The position numbers were made by a program, and so were the translations under genes. The notes beneath the pieces were generated by a model that had not been told where the DNA came from, made no database searches, and was given only the letters and a program-made list of their open reading frames with translations. A DNA stretch of 17,653 bases from Candidatus Eiseniibacteriota bacterium (GTDB lineage Bacteria > Eisenbacteria > RBG-16-71-46): the NCBI GenBank assembly GCA_903921835.1, contig CAIXRL010000630.1, positions 1 to 17,653 on the forward strand. Direction: 5' to 3'. This document shows positions 1-7,188 of the stretch, one piece after another. Numbering within the stretch: the first letter of the stretch is position 1; each line of letters begins with the position of its first letter.

Positions 1-2
1 AT

Positions 3-209
3 GGGAACCTGGCGGTCGCGATCTGGACCGACTTTGAGCCAGGTATTTTCTCAAGTGGACGGGTAGTTAGAGAATCAGAGATAAAGCGCTGGTCGACATC
101 GCCTGAAGATGGCGGTTCGGCACTCGATGAGGCTACTCGCGCACGCGTGATTGAGAAGGTTCAGCAGTATTACCGTCATCACGGTCGCAAGTGCCGCATC
201 GTGCCTTGA
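3..209 (+). CDS. 3' end of an unrecognised gene (cut by window edge)
   Basis: An open frame runs from the left edge (codon phase starting at base 3) to a TGA at 207-209 and gives 68 residues. It starts GNLAVAIWTDFEP and ends VIEKVQQYYRHHGRKCRIVP. The peptide looks like real protein: a hydrophobic strand, an acidic/hydroxyl loop, then an amphipathic helix (residues about 42-60) and a basic C-terminus. I do not recognise the family. Codons are unlike those of the neighbours (many end in A or T, such as aga, tca, ata, gtt, act), so the segment may be recently acquired or belong to a lower-GC island. The frame lies antisense to the tail of the transposase ORF, and its stop falls at the point where transposase homology ends. 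It therefore either ends natively beside the IS or was cut by it. The 5' part is outside the window. Confidence 0.6.
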   Translation, partial: GNLAVAIWTDFEPGIFSSGRVVRESEIKRWSTSPEDGGSALDEATRARVIEKVQQYYRHHGRKCRIVP

Positions 210-1313
210 TTCGGCCGCGCGAGCCATGGCCAGCCGGACGAGGTTGTAGCCGATCGCCAGCCCCCAGACCTCCTGCGACACGCGCGCGGGCGTGCGGCTG
301 CGCAGGGTCTCCTCGCGCTCCAACGTGTGGGTTTTGAGCTCATCGAAGGCCAGTTCGAGTTCCCAGCGTTCGTGATAGAGGGCGGCGATCTCGGCGGCCG
401 GATAGCGCTCGCGGTCGGTCAGGGAGGTGAGCAGCGTCTGGGCTCGGAACCCGCGGCGTTGGTAGCGCACGACCCGGACCTGCAGCGTCTCCGGCAGTTC
501 CGGATGCGCACGACGGGCCTGCTTCGGCAGGGTGATCTCGACCAGGTGGTCGTTGGCGCCGAGCCGCCGCAGCACGCGCCACTTGAGCCCGGCCTTGGTG
601 CGGATCAACCAGTGCCGTGAGCTCCCCTGGGTGTGCAGTCGGTGGAGCAGGCGATAGCTCAGGAAGCCGCGGTCGAGGACGGTCACCGAGTCGTCGGGGA
701 TCTGGTCCCACAGCGTCTCGGCCAACGGCACTTCGCCGGTGGTGTAGGGACTCAGGGCCAGCCCGGCCAGCAGGTGCGCGCGCAGCGCCATCAGGGCGAC
801 GAGCCGCAGTTGCGGGTAGGCGGCGCCGCCGCGACTACTGCCCGGTCGGCCGAAGGCGCTCTCGTTCTCGGGCGTGTCGGCAAGGCGCAGCGTCGAGCCA
901 TCCACGCCATACACGGCCAGCCCCCGCCAGCGCTGGGTATCCGCCGCACTCACGGCCCAGTGCTCGGCGGTCTGGCGAAACAGTTCGCGTACCGACTCGC
1001 AGCCCAGTCGCGCGCGGGCCTGCACGACGGCGCTGCTGGTCAGCGAGCCCGCGTGGCCCGTTGCCGTGGACCCGGGCAGGACCAGGCGGAGATGCCGGGC
1101 CACCTCCTGGATCGAGCGGTTGCGGCACAGCCCCATGCCGATCACCAGCCACACCGCCTGCTCGGCCGGCAGCTTGCGCCGGCGCACCGTCGCCGTGCCC
1201 GTTGCGGTCAGCGCCTGTTCGATCCACGCCGGATCGAGTGCCGCCGCGAACTGCTCGAAGTGGTCAGGCCATTCCCCTGCGCCGACGGCGAGCAGGGCCG
1301 GTCCGAGGTCCAT
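75..1313 (-). CDS. IS4-family transposase, C-terminally truncated
   Basis: This is a DDE (RNase H-fold) transposase of the IS4 family, 412 residues as the frame stands. Residues about 15-110 form the IS4 N-terminal domain (LDPAWIEQALTATGTATVRRRKLP, then WLVIGMGLCRN). The catalytic residues are visible: D138 in YGVDGS, D214 in VLDRGF, and E320 in the IS4 signature Y(2)R(3)E(6)K, with Y313, R316, E320 and K327 all present. Family-like sequence continues to about residue 368 (YNLVRLAMARAAES). The last 43 residues are a chance read-through antisense to the gene at 3-209. Family members usually carry some tens of further native C-terminal residues, so this copy has probably lost its end and may be inactive despite the intact triad. 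The start at 1313 precedes a good family N-terminus and overlaps the accessory ORF by 50 bp in another frame, consistent with translational coupling. Confidence 0.85.
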   Translation of the reverse strand: MDLGPALLAVGAGEWPDHFEQFAAALDPAWIEQALTATGTATVRRRKLPAEQAVWLVIGMGLCRNRSIQEVARHLRLVLPGSTATGHAGSLTSSAVVQARARLGCESVRELFRQTAEHWAVSAADTQRWRGLAVYGVDGSTLRLADTPENESAFGRPGSSRGGAAYPQLRLVALMALRAHLLAGLALSPYTTGEVPLAETLWDQIPDDSVTVLDRGFLSYRLLHRLHTQGSSRHWLIRTKAGLKWRVLRRLGANDHLVEITLPKQARRAHPELPETLQVRVVRYQRRGFRAQTLLTSLTDRERYPAAEIAALYHERWELELAFDELKTHTLEREETLRSRTPARVSQEVWGLAIGYNLVRLAMARAAESRHDAALATVMTVILLNLLNHACASSLIECRTAIFRRCRPALYL

Positions 1314-1665
1314 CGCCTTGCCTCCCGCGTGGAGTGGTGCGCCGCGAGCTGACCGCCTGCCGTTCGCGACGCAGCAGTTCCCGATTGATCGCCGAGACCT
1401 GCTCGATGGCCGCCCACCACGCGTGGTAGTTGGCGACCCCTTGCTCGGCCCGATGGACCAGGGCGGTGGGCAACGAGATCTGCTCGGTGCGCCCGCCGGT
1501 GTGCGTCACGCTGAGGTAGACGGCCGGGTGGCCCTCGCCCGTGGCACAGCGGCAACCAGGCTTGCCACAGCGCAGCAGGCGGCGCACGACGCTGCCGCGC
1601 AGGATCTCCTCGAAGGGAGGCAGCCGCTTCAGCAACCGGCTTCGGCGTTCGAGCAGGCGTTTCAT
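1264..1665 (-). CDS. IS accessory ORF with CGKPxCRC motif (DUF6788-like)
   Basis: A 133-residue basic protein. The core motif is RCGKPGCRCATGEGHPAVYLS (cysteines 33, 38 and 40), followed by a TGGRTEQISLP strand and a helical segment (YHAWWAAIEQVSAINRELLRRE). I associate this arrangement with DUF6788, a small uncharacterised family often found directly upstream of transposase genes. The cysteines suggest a small zinc or nucleic-acid binding fold, but that is inference. The last 30 residues are low-complexity and arginine-rich, and they overlap the transposase start region. The ATG at 1663-1665 has no Shine-Dalgarno sequence. It sits about 8 nt downstream of a -10 element, so the transcript is probably leaderless. 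A role in transposition or its control is likely only by association. Confidence 0.6.
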   Translation of the reverse strand: MKRLLERRSRLLKRLPPFEEILRGSVVRRLLRCGKPGCRCATGEGHPAVYLSVTHTGGRTEQISLPTALVHRAEQGVANYHAWWAAIEQVSAINRELLRRERQAVSSRRTTPRGRQGDGPRTGPARRRRRGMA

Positions 1666-1688
1666 CTTACGCCTTTATAGACGTAAGA
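1665..1688. promoter_or_regulatory. Inverted repeat across the IS promoter -10 region
   Basis: Perfect 7-bp arms TCTTACG (1665-1671) and CGTAAGA (1682-1688) flank a 10-nt spacer that contains the -10 element. The repeat overlaps the predicted transcription start and the first base of the start codon. The geometry fits an autorepressor operator or a transposase binding site. Which of these it is cannot be decided from the sequence. Confidence 0.4.
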
Positions 1689-1702
1689 CTACTGTTCGTC
1701 AA
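1674..1702 (-). promoter_or_regulatory. Sigma70-type promoter of the IS (leaderless)
   Basis: On the minus strand, TTGACG (plus coordinates 1697-1702) is followed by exactly 17 nt and then TATAAA (1674-1679). This is close to consensus at both hexamers with optimal spacing. Only 8 nt separate the -10 element from the ATG of the accessory ORF at 1665. Transcription would therefore start at or next to the A of the start codon and yield a leaderless mRNA. Confidence 0.7.
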
Positions 1703-1749
1703 GCCCGCACAACTAGAAGTAACGCGTGGGCTTGCGCGGAGGCGGGTCG

Positions 1750-4083
1750 CTAACTTACCGGCATTGGGGTTAAGCCGCTCTCCGCCTTCCACGCGGGGTT
1801 TGCGCCCACGCGGATCGCCAGCCGCACGACCAGCCCCTCGTCATACGGGCCTCTGGGGCTGCTCTCGGCTGGTACGACGGTGCCCTTCACGACGCGACGC
1901 CCGCCGCCCACCCGGATCTCCAGTTCGCCCTCTGGGAGCATGAAGTCGTCGTGCGGGGTCTCGAACTCGACGACGAGCAGGTTTGGGCCCAGCCAGCGCA
2001 CGTCGGACACGTCCATCCTCATAATCTCGCGCGACCGGGCAGAGTCCGTGCGAGACGGCCGCTCCGCTCGACGATAGCAAACGCCGCTCTCCATGGCCGA
2101 AAACTCCTCCAAGTCGGCAGCGCATCGGAAGACCTGGTCACTCCCGCCCAACGCCCCCGCCAGCCCCACGCCCTCCGCCGACACGCCCGCGGGCAGCTCG
2201 ACCGCCAGCTTCACGCGGCGGCTCGGCTGGCGCGGGTCCACCGACGGCGTGTCCTCGATCGCGACCATGCTGGTGCGGCTGGTCGCGATCCGGTGGCGCA
2301 TGCCCAGCGCCTCGATGCGCAGGTCGAGCGCGGCCGTGTCGCCGTGGTACGCGCCCGCGCGTCGCAACTCAAGCTCGCCCGCGCGCCGGATCTCCAACTC
2401 TCCCGCCACCGAGCGGCCGTACAGCGCGCCGAGCGGCAGCGGTGACGCGGGCAACGCGCCGGCCGCGCCCGCGGCGGGCACATCGATGTGCTGCACCCAC
2501 GCCTGCGCCGAGCCCGCTAGGTCGCCGCGCACTTCCAGCGTGCCGCCCTCGCGACGCAGCTCCACCGTGACGAGCAGCGGCTGGCCGGCGAACACGTCGC
2601 GCAGCCACTCGCGCTTCTCCCCCACGACCGCACTGCCCTGGACGCGCACGCCGGTGAGCACAGGGCGTGCGGTGCCGGCCACCAGCCGCGCCGCCGCCGA
2701 GATCGCGGAGCCGTCGTCCCCCGCCAGCAGTTCCATGCCGCGTCCCGCCGCCGCGGCCTGCTGCGTCAGCGCGCGGTTGGGACTGCTGCCGACGCCCACC
2801 ACGTGCAGCCGCACGTTCTCGCGGCCCGCCACCTTTGCGACCACCTCGGACTCGAAGCTGACGTCGCCGTCGTTGACCAGCACCACCTGGTGCTGCGCAC
2901 CGTCGCGCGTGGGACGCACCGCCGCCGCGATCGCACTCGCCATCTCGGTGCTGCCATCGGCCTCCAGCCGCGCCAGCGCTTCGTGCGCGGACTCGAGCGC
3001 GCCGGGCGTGGCGTTGAGCAGGCCACGCGTGAGCTGGCGCACGTCGTTGGAAAACGCGAGCAGTTCGAACCGGTCGCCCGGCTCGAGGCTGTTCACCAGC
3101 CCGCCGGCGACGCGCTTCGCCAGCGCCAGCGGCGTGCCTTTCATGGAGCCACTCGCGTCGATGAGCACGGTGAGTTCGCGGTGGAGGAACGTGGCCGTCG
3201 CGGCAGGTGGCACGAGCGTAACCAGTGCGTAGCGGCCGTTGTCCCCGGCGAGACCGGCGCCCTCGACCACGCGCGCGCCGACCACGCCGGCGCAGGCTTC
3301 CCAGCGCACGACGACGTCACGGTCAAGGCGTTCTCCGTCGCGGAAGGCGACCAGCGCGCTGTCGCCGCCTTTCGTGAAGATGATTGCGTGGCTCGGCGAG
3401 TGGGCGACGCCGCGCGCGTCATCAGAAATGGTGAGCGCGAGGCTCACGCGCGCCGGGATGTCGCCGCGATCGGGGCTCAGGTGAGCCTGGTCCGCAACGC
3501 GGCCGGGCGCGCCGTGGTAGCGCACGCCCACCACGGTGGGGAAGCGGTACTCCCAGTGCGGCGTGTCGGGGCCGGGGCGCAAACCGAACCCGGGAGGCGG
3601 CGCGGCGCCGTCGAGCATCACGAAGTTCGCGGCAGGCGAGCCCTGCCGCGCGAACACGAACGCCAGCGGGTGCAGCACCTCGATCGTGATCTCGACCTTC
3701 GTGCGCTGCGGCACGTTGCCGAGCTTCTGGCGGAATGTGTCCGGACGGGCCTGCTCCAGCAGCCCCGCGGTGCGGCCCTGGAAGAGCGCGTCGCGATACG
3801 CCTGGTCGGCCTGCTCGCGCGGCTGCACCCCGGCGCGGATCACCTTTGAGCCGACGCGGATCGTGTAGCCGAGCACCGCACCGTCGGCCGGCAGCGGCAG
3901 CGTGTAGGTCAGCTCGAGCGCCTCGTCCCAGGGATTCGCGAACGCCTGCACCAGCGTGGTCGTGGCGATGCCGCCCTCGGCGCGCGCGACCAGGTCCGCC
4001 TTTTCGAGCGGGTAGGTGCGGCCGTCCACGGCGACCAGTGTCGCGGCGGGACCGGCATGGCCCTCAAGGATGGGGGTGCTCAT
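1750..4083 (-). CDS. VIT domain and von Willebrand factor type A domain protein
   Basis: A 777-residue protein. Residues about 10-140 match the vault/inter-alpha-trypsin (VIT) domain: TTTLVQAFANPWDEALELTY, then LPLPADGAVLGYTIRVG and the QAYRDALFQGRTAGLLEQ segment. Residues about 300-480 are a vWA domain with a metal-ion-dependent adhesion site: DASGS at 309-313, DGSTEMA further on, and VLVNDGDVSF. The remaining ~300 residues are beta-rich and end in PMPVS. No signal peptide or membrane segment is visible, so the protein appears cytoplasmic or relies on another route out. Such proteins are thought to scaffold other proteins through Mg-dependent contacts. The start is the ATG at 4081-4083, with GAGGAG 8 nt upstream, in preference to a GTG three codons earlier. 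The ATG overlaps the stop of the upstream ORF (ATGA). It is probably the last gene of the Spy-RR-HK operon. The stop is TAG. Confidence 0.85.
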   Translation of the reverse strand: MSTPILEGHAGPAATLVAVDGRTYPLEKADLVARAEGGIATTTLVQAFANPWDEALELTYTLPLPADGAVLGYTIRVGSKVIRAGVQPREQADQAYRDALFQGRTAGLLEQARPDTFRQKLGNVPQRTKVEITIEVLHPLAFVFARQGSPAANFVMLDGAAPPPGFGLRPGPDTPHWEYRFPTVVGVRYHGAPGRVADQAHLSPDRGDIPARVSLALTISDDARGVAHSPSHAIIFTKGGDSALVAFRDGERLDRDVVVRWEACAGVVGARVVEGAGLAGDNGRYALVTLVPPAATATFLHRELTVLIDASGSMKGTPLALAKRVAGGLVNSLEPGDRFELLAFSNDVRQLTRGLLNATPGALESAHEALARLEADGSTEMASAIAAAVRPTRDGAQHQVVLVNDGDVSFESEVVAKVAGRENVRLHVVGVGSSPNRALTQQAAAAGRGMELLAGDDGSAISAAARLVAGTARPVLTGVRVQGSAVVGEKREWLRDVFAGQPLLVTVELRREGGTLEVRGDLAGSAQAWVQHIDVPAAGAAGALPASPLPLGALYGRSVAGELEIRRAGELELRRAGAYHGDTAALDLRIEALGMRHRIATSRTSMVAIEDTPSVDPRQPSRRVKLAVELPAGVSAEGVGLAGALGGSDQVFRCAADLEEFSAMESGVCYRRAERPSRTDSARSREIMRMDVSDVRWLGPNLLVVEFETPHDDFMLPEGELEIRVGGGRRVVKGTVVPAESSPRGPYDEGLVVRLAIRVGANPAWKAESGLTPMPVS

Positions 4084-4730
4084 CGGGGGCACTCCTCGCG
4101 ATCGCCCCCTGCCGCGGCGCTCCGGGCGCTCCGGAGCTGCCGGCGTGCGGCGGCGTCACAGGGATATGTCGCGAGAAGGCGATCTGGTGACACGTCGCGG
4201 AGAGGAATCCTCCGGGCGGCCCGGCGCGAGAATCCCGGTGGCCTGTCCCGGACGTGACGCAGCGGTCCCCGGCCGAATGGCTGCTGAATGGCCGTGGAAC
4301 CGCTCGGATGGGACACCAACACGATGAGGACAGCGGCCGGCCCCGCCTCCCGCATGTGCCCGGGCGTCTCCGGCGCGCGGACCGTCACGTCGCCGATCGC
4401 GATGGTGTCGCCCTCGCGCGACTTGCGGTGCGGTGACTGCACGTCGGCGCGCCGGCCGGGCGCGATCGTTGCGCCGGTGGCGGCGGCGAGGTCGCGGTGT
4501 CCCGGGACGAGGTCGGCGTGCAGGCGTGTCTCGAGCACCCGGCGGATCATGAGCCCGGGCACGGCGGCTTCCTCGAGGCGCATCTCGATGTCGCGCGAGG
4601 GATCCACGACCGCGGCCTCACCGCGATCGACGATCAGGCAGGACGCGTGCGCGAGGTGACGATGTAGAGAAGTGCGTGGTGAGCCTCCGGCGGCAGCCCG
4701 CAGCGCGGCGCCAGGCGGCCCCAGCCTCAT
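4080..4730 (-). CDS. Metallo-beta-lactamase-like ORF, truncated and probably inactive
   Basis: A 216-residue frame. Residues about 19-126 resemble the N-terminal half of persulfide dioxygenase/rhodanese-associated MBL-fold hydrolases: HRHLAHASCLIVDRGEAAVVDP, then the helix EEAAVPGLMIRRVLET, RLHADLVPGH, REGDTIAIGDVTVRAPETPGH. The usual HxHxD motif reads RLHAD, so the first metal histidine is an arginine (residue 69). The following H78 and H125 remain. After PETPGH the expected TGDTLF...GRPDL segment is missing and the rest is arginine-rich without recognisable homology. I looked for that segment in the other two frames of 4201-4330 and did not find it. The ATG overlaps the histidine kinase stop (TGATG) and the stop overlaps the next gene's start (ATGA). 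It may be a decayed gene whose frame is open only because of high GC, or a short retained domain. Confidence 0.5.
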   Translation of the reverse strand: MRLGPPGAALRAAAGGSPRTSLHRHLAHASCLIVDRGEAAVVDPSRDIEMRLEEAAVPGLMIRRVLETRLHADLVPGHRDLAAATGATIAPGRRADVQSPHRKSREGDTIAIGDVTVRAPETPGHMREAGPAAVLIVLVSHPSGSTAIQQPFGRGPLRHVRDRPPGFSRRAARRIPLRDVSPDRLLATYPCDAAARRQLRSARSAAAGGDREECPR

Positions 4731-6439
4731 CACCCCCGCGGAATCTCGACCACGAACGTCGTCCCGCGCGGCACGCGCGCCTCGGCCCGCACTTCGCCGC
4801 CGTGCCTGCGGACGATCTCCTGCACGATCGCGAGCCCCAGCCCGGAACCGCTCGAGCTGAGCACGGCGTCGGCCCGGTAGAAGCGTTCGAAGACGTGCGC
4901 CAGGTGCTCGGGCGCGATCCCGGGGCCGTCGTCGCTCAGTGCCAGGCGGAACCGTTCCCCCGCCTTCGCCGGGACGTGCTCCAGCGACAGCCAGATTGTG
5001 CCCCCCGCGGGCACGTACTTCAGCGCGTTCACGAGCAGGTTCTCCACCACCTGCTCCATGCGCCGGCCGTCCGCGCGAATCCACGCCTCTCCCTGCGCCC
5101 CCACCCACTCCAGGCCCAGGCCGGCATCGCGGAAGCGCGTCTCGAACCGCCTGGTGGTGTTGCGGCACAGCGCCATCCAGTCGAGCCGCTGCAGGGTCAG
5201 CGGACTGGTCCCCGCCTCCAGACGCACGAGATCGAACAGGTCGCCGGTGAGCAGGTCCAGCCGGTTCGCTTCGGCGAGCACGTCCTCCAGGTAGGTCACT
5301 CGCTCTTGCGGCGTGGTCGGGACCGTGGGATCGAGCAGCGTCTCCACGTAGCCGCGAATCGAGGTCAGCGGCGTCGCGAGTTCGTGCGTGATGTCGGCCA
5401 GCAGCCTGCGCCGCTGCTGGTCGTTCTCCTCCAGCTGGGTGCGCGCGGCCGCGAGGCGCTCCGTCATGCGATTGAACCGCTCGCCAAGCCGGCCGATCTC
5501 GTCGGGCCCCGGATCCACTACGCGGGCGCCGAGATCGCCTTCGGTCACGCGCGTGGCGAGGAGTTCGAGCGCGCGCAGGCGCCGCACCAGCAGGCGCACC
5601 ATGAGCAGGCCGGCTCCGCCCGACGCGAGCACGGCGAACGGCAGGAACAACAGGAGGGAGTTCGACTCGGGAAGCGACCACGGACCTCCGTCCGTCGTCG
5701 TCCTGACCGCAACGACCTCGCCAAACGCCCGCGTACCGCTCACCACCGGCCGCCGTCCGAGCAGCTCGACCCGCAGGTCGTGACGCCCGGGCTGCAGGCT
5801 CGCCGGGCCGGGCGAAAGCGTCGCGACGTCCCGCGCGCCGCGGGCGTTCTCTTCGAGCGCAGGCGAGGGCGGGCGAGGGCGGCCGTTCCCCGGGGTCGAA
5901 CCCTGGCCCGGAGGTCGCGGCAGCGGTTCGGATCCGGGCATCCCACGGTCCCCGGGACGCGCAGGAGGCTCGACCGCGGGCGGGTGGTCCGCCCGCGGCG
6001 GCCGCGGCGGTTGCGCGCCGGGGCGAGAGGGCGGCGACGCGCCGGCCCGCTCGCCGGTGACACCGTCCACGCGAACGGCGCCCGCACGGGCGGTCATCGA
6101 GCCCGACAGGAGGACCTCGAGCTGCCGTTGCAGCGCCGGCTCGGCCCGTCGGTCCAGCACGAGGTGCCCATCGCCGGCGCGGTAGGCCAGCAGCACGATC
6201 TCGCCCTCGAGCCGGTGCGCTCCGAGGGCGCGCGTCACCGCCTCGTCGTCGGTGACGTCGGGCAGCCTGGCCAGTTCCTGCGACGCGCCGGCGAGCGCCT
6301 GCTCGGCGCGGTCACGCACGCTCTGCACCTGGAGCGGGCGCAGCACGGCGGTGCCGACCACGGCCTGGAACACCGTCGCCGCGGCGAGCACGAGCAGGAA
6401 CACGCCCGCGAAGGTCCAGAACAGGCTGCGAGTTCGCAT
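4730..6439 (-). CDS. Sensor histidine kinase with proline-rich periplasmic domain
   Basis: A 569-residue membrane kinase pairing with the adjacent response regulator. Transmembrane helix 1 is at about 7-31. The periplasmic region (about 32-258) includes a long proline-rich, low-complexity stretch (about 135-195). Transmembrane helix 2 is at about 261-283. HAMP covers about 284-335 (DEIGRLGERFNRMTERL). The HisKA dimerisation helix has phospho-acceptor H352 in ADITHELATPLTSIRGY. The ATPase domain has the N box (VENLLVNALKYV, 465-476), G1 (DDGPGIAPEH), F box (FERFYRAD) and G2 (GSGLGLAIV). All catalytic boxes are intact. I chose the ATG at 6437-6439, 7 nt after the regulator stop, with GAGGA just upstream. 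A start 14 codons earlier would overlap the regulator and add a charged leader before helix 1. The ligand is unknown. Confidence 0.9.
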   Translation of the reverse strand: MRTRSLFWTFAGVFLLVLAAATVFQAVVGTAVLRPLQVQSVRDRAEQALAGASQELARLPDVTDDEAVTRALGAHRLEGEIVLLAYRAGDGHLVLDRRAEPALQRQLEVLLSGSMTARAGAVRVDGVTGERAGASPPSRPGAQPPRPPRADHPPAVEPPARPGDRGMPGSEPLPRPPGQGSTPGNGRPRPPSPALEENARGARDVATLSPGPASLQPGRHDLRVELLGRRPVVSGTRAFGEVVAVRTTTDGGPWSLPESNSLLLFLPFAVLASGGAGLLMVRLLVRRLRALELLATRVTEGDLGARVVDPGPDEIGRLGERFNRMTERLAAARTQLEENDQQRRRLLADITHELATPLTSIRGYVETLLDPTVPTTPQERVTYLEDVLAEANRLDLLTGDLFDLVRLEAGTSPLTLQRLDWMALCRNTTRRFETRFRDAGLGLEWVGAQGEAWIRADGRRMEQVVENLLVNALKYVPAGGTIWLSLEHVPAKAGERFRLALSDDGPGIAPEHLAHVFERFYRADAVLSSSGSGLGLAIVQEIVRRHGGEVRAEARVPRGTTFVVEIPRG

Positions 6440-6446
6440 GGCGTCC

Positions 6447-7133
6447 TCAGGGATCCAGGTCCGCGAAGCGGTAGCCCGCACCCCAGACGGTCTGCAGGTA
6501 CTGCGGGTCCTCGGGGTCCGCCTCGAGCTTGCGGCGCAGGCGGCTCACCAGGCTGTCGATGGAACGATCGCCCACGATCCGGTCCCCGCCCCAGACCTGT
6601 TCCATGAGCGCATCCCTGCTGAACACGCGCCCGCGCCGCGAAGCGAGGAACCAGAGCAGGTCGAACTCCAGCGTCGTGAGCACGATGCGGACGCCATCGC
6701 GCGCCGCGTCCCGCCGCCCGGGATCGATGCGCAGGGCCCCGATGACGAGTTCGTGCTCGCGCGGCGCGTTCGAGCTGCGGCGCAGCAGGGCCTTCACGCG
6801 CGCCACCAGCTCGGAGGTGCTGAACGGCTTGGTCAGGTAGTCGTCGGCGCCGATCTCGAAACCGAGCACCTTGTCGCCTTCGCTCGAGCGGGCCGTGAGC
6901 ATGAGGATCGGCACGTCACTGTCCCGGCGAACGCGCCGGGTGATCTCGAGGCCGCCGAGCCCCGGCAGCACCAGGTCGAGCACGATGACCGCGGGCTTGA
7001 CGCGGTCGATCTCGGCAAGCGCCGTGTCGCCGTCGTGAGCCAGGCGGCAATCGTAGCCGGCGGCCTCGAGGTTCTTGGCGACCAGCGCGGCGATGCGGCG
7101 GTCGTCCTCGACGATCAGGATGATGGGCTTCAT
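6447..7133 (-). CDS. OmpR/PhoB-family response regulator
   Basis: A 228-residue two-domain regulator. The receiver domain (1-120) has the acidic pocket E9/D10/D11 (VEDD), the phosphorylation site D53 in VLDLVLPG, T80 in MLTAR, and K102 in TKPFS. The winged-helix DNA-binding domain (about 128-226) has LTTLEFDLLWFLASRRGRVFSRDALMEQVWG, then RSIDSLVSRLRRKLE and the C-terminal hairpin VWGAGYRF. Both domains are complete. It lies 55 nt downstream of the Spy-like gene and 7 nt upstream of the kinase, in the same orientation. It is therefore expected to be phosphorylated by that kinase and probably controls this operon, although no binding site was identified. Confidence 0.93.
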   Translation of the reverse strand: MKPIILIVEDDRRIAALVAKNLEAAGYDCRLAHDGDTALAEIDRVKPAVIVLDLVLPGLGGLEITRRVRRDSDVPILMLTARSSEGDKVLGFEIGADDYLTKPFSTSELVARVKALLRRSSNAPREHELVIGALRIDPGRRDAARDGVRIVLTTLEFDLLWFLASRRGRVFSRDALMEQVWGGDRIVGDRSIDSLVSRLRRKLEADPEDPQYLQTVWGAGYRFADLDP

Positions 7134-7188
7134 CGGGTGCGAGAGTCCGGGAGCCGCACCTCGAACGCAAGTTCCCGGACCGCCTCCG

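Larger units (their letters stand above)
210..1740 (-). mobile_element. Truncated IS4-type insertion sequence
   Basis: The element consists of an accessory ORF and an overlapping IS4-type transposase gene, both on the minus strand. The left boundary is set near 207-213. There the transposase frame stops looking like its family and begins to read antisense through a different gene (3-209). The right boundary is approximate: it lies between the accessory ORF promoter (about 1702) and the stop of the next gene (1750). No terminal inverted repeat pair could be matched, as expected if the transposase-3' end of the element has been deleted. The 6-bp arms AAGCCC (1701-1706) and GGGCTT (1728-1733) lie at the right end, but they form a local hairpin and are not a proven IS terminus. 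Confidence 0.6.

Noticed and set aside
1701..1733. AAGCCC/GGGCTT arms as IS terminal inverted repeats
   Set aside because: Both arms are at the same end of the element. No matching copy was found at the other end, which appears to be deleted.
4731..5681. Upstream part of the long minus-strand frame that ends at 4080
   Set aside because: It lies inside the histidine kinase gene in another frame and is arginine/alanine-rich without motifs. Only the part from ATG 4730 downward resembles a protein family.
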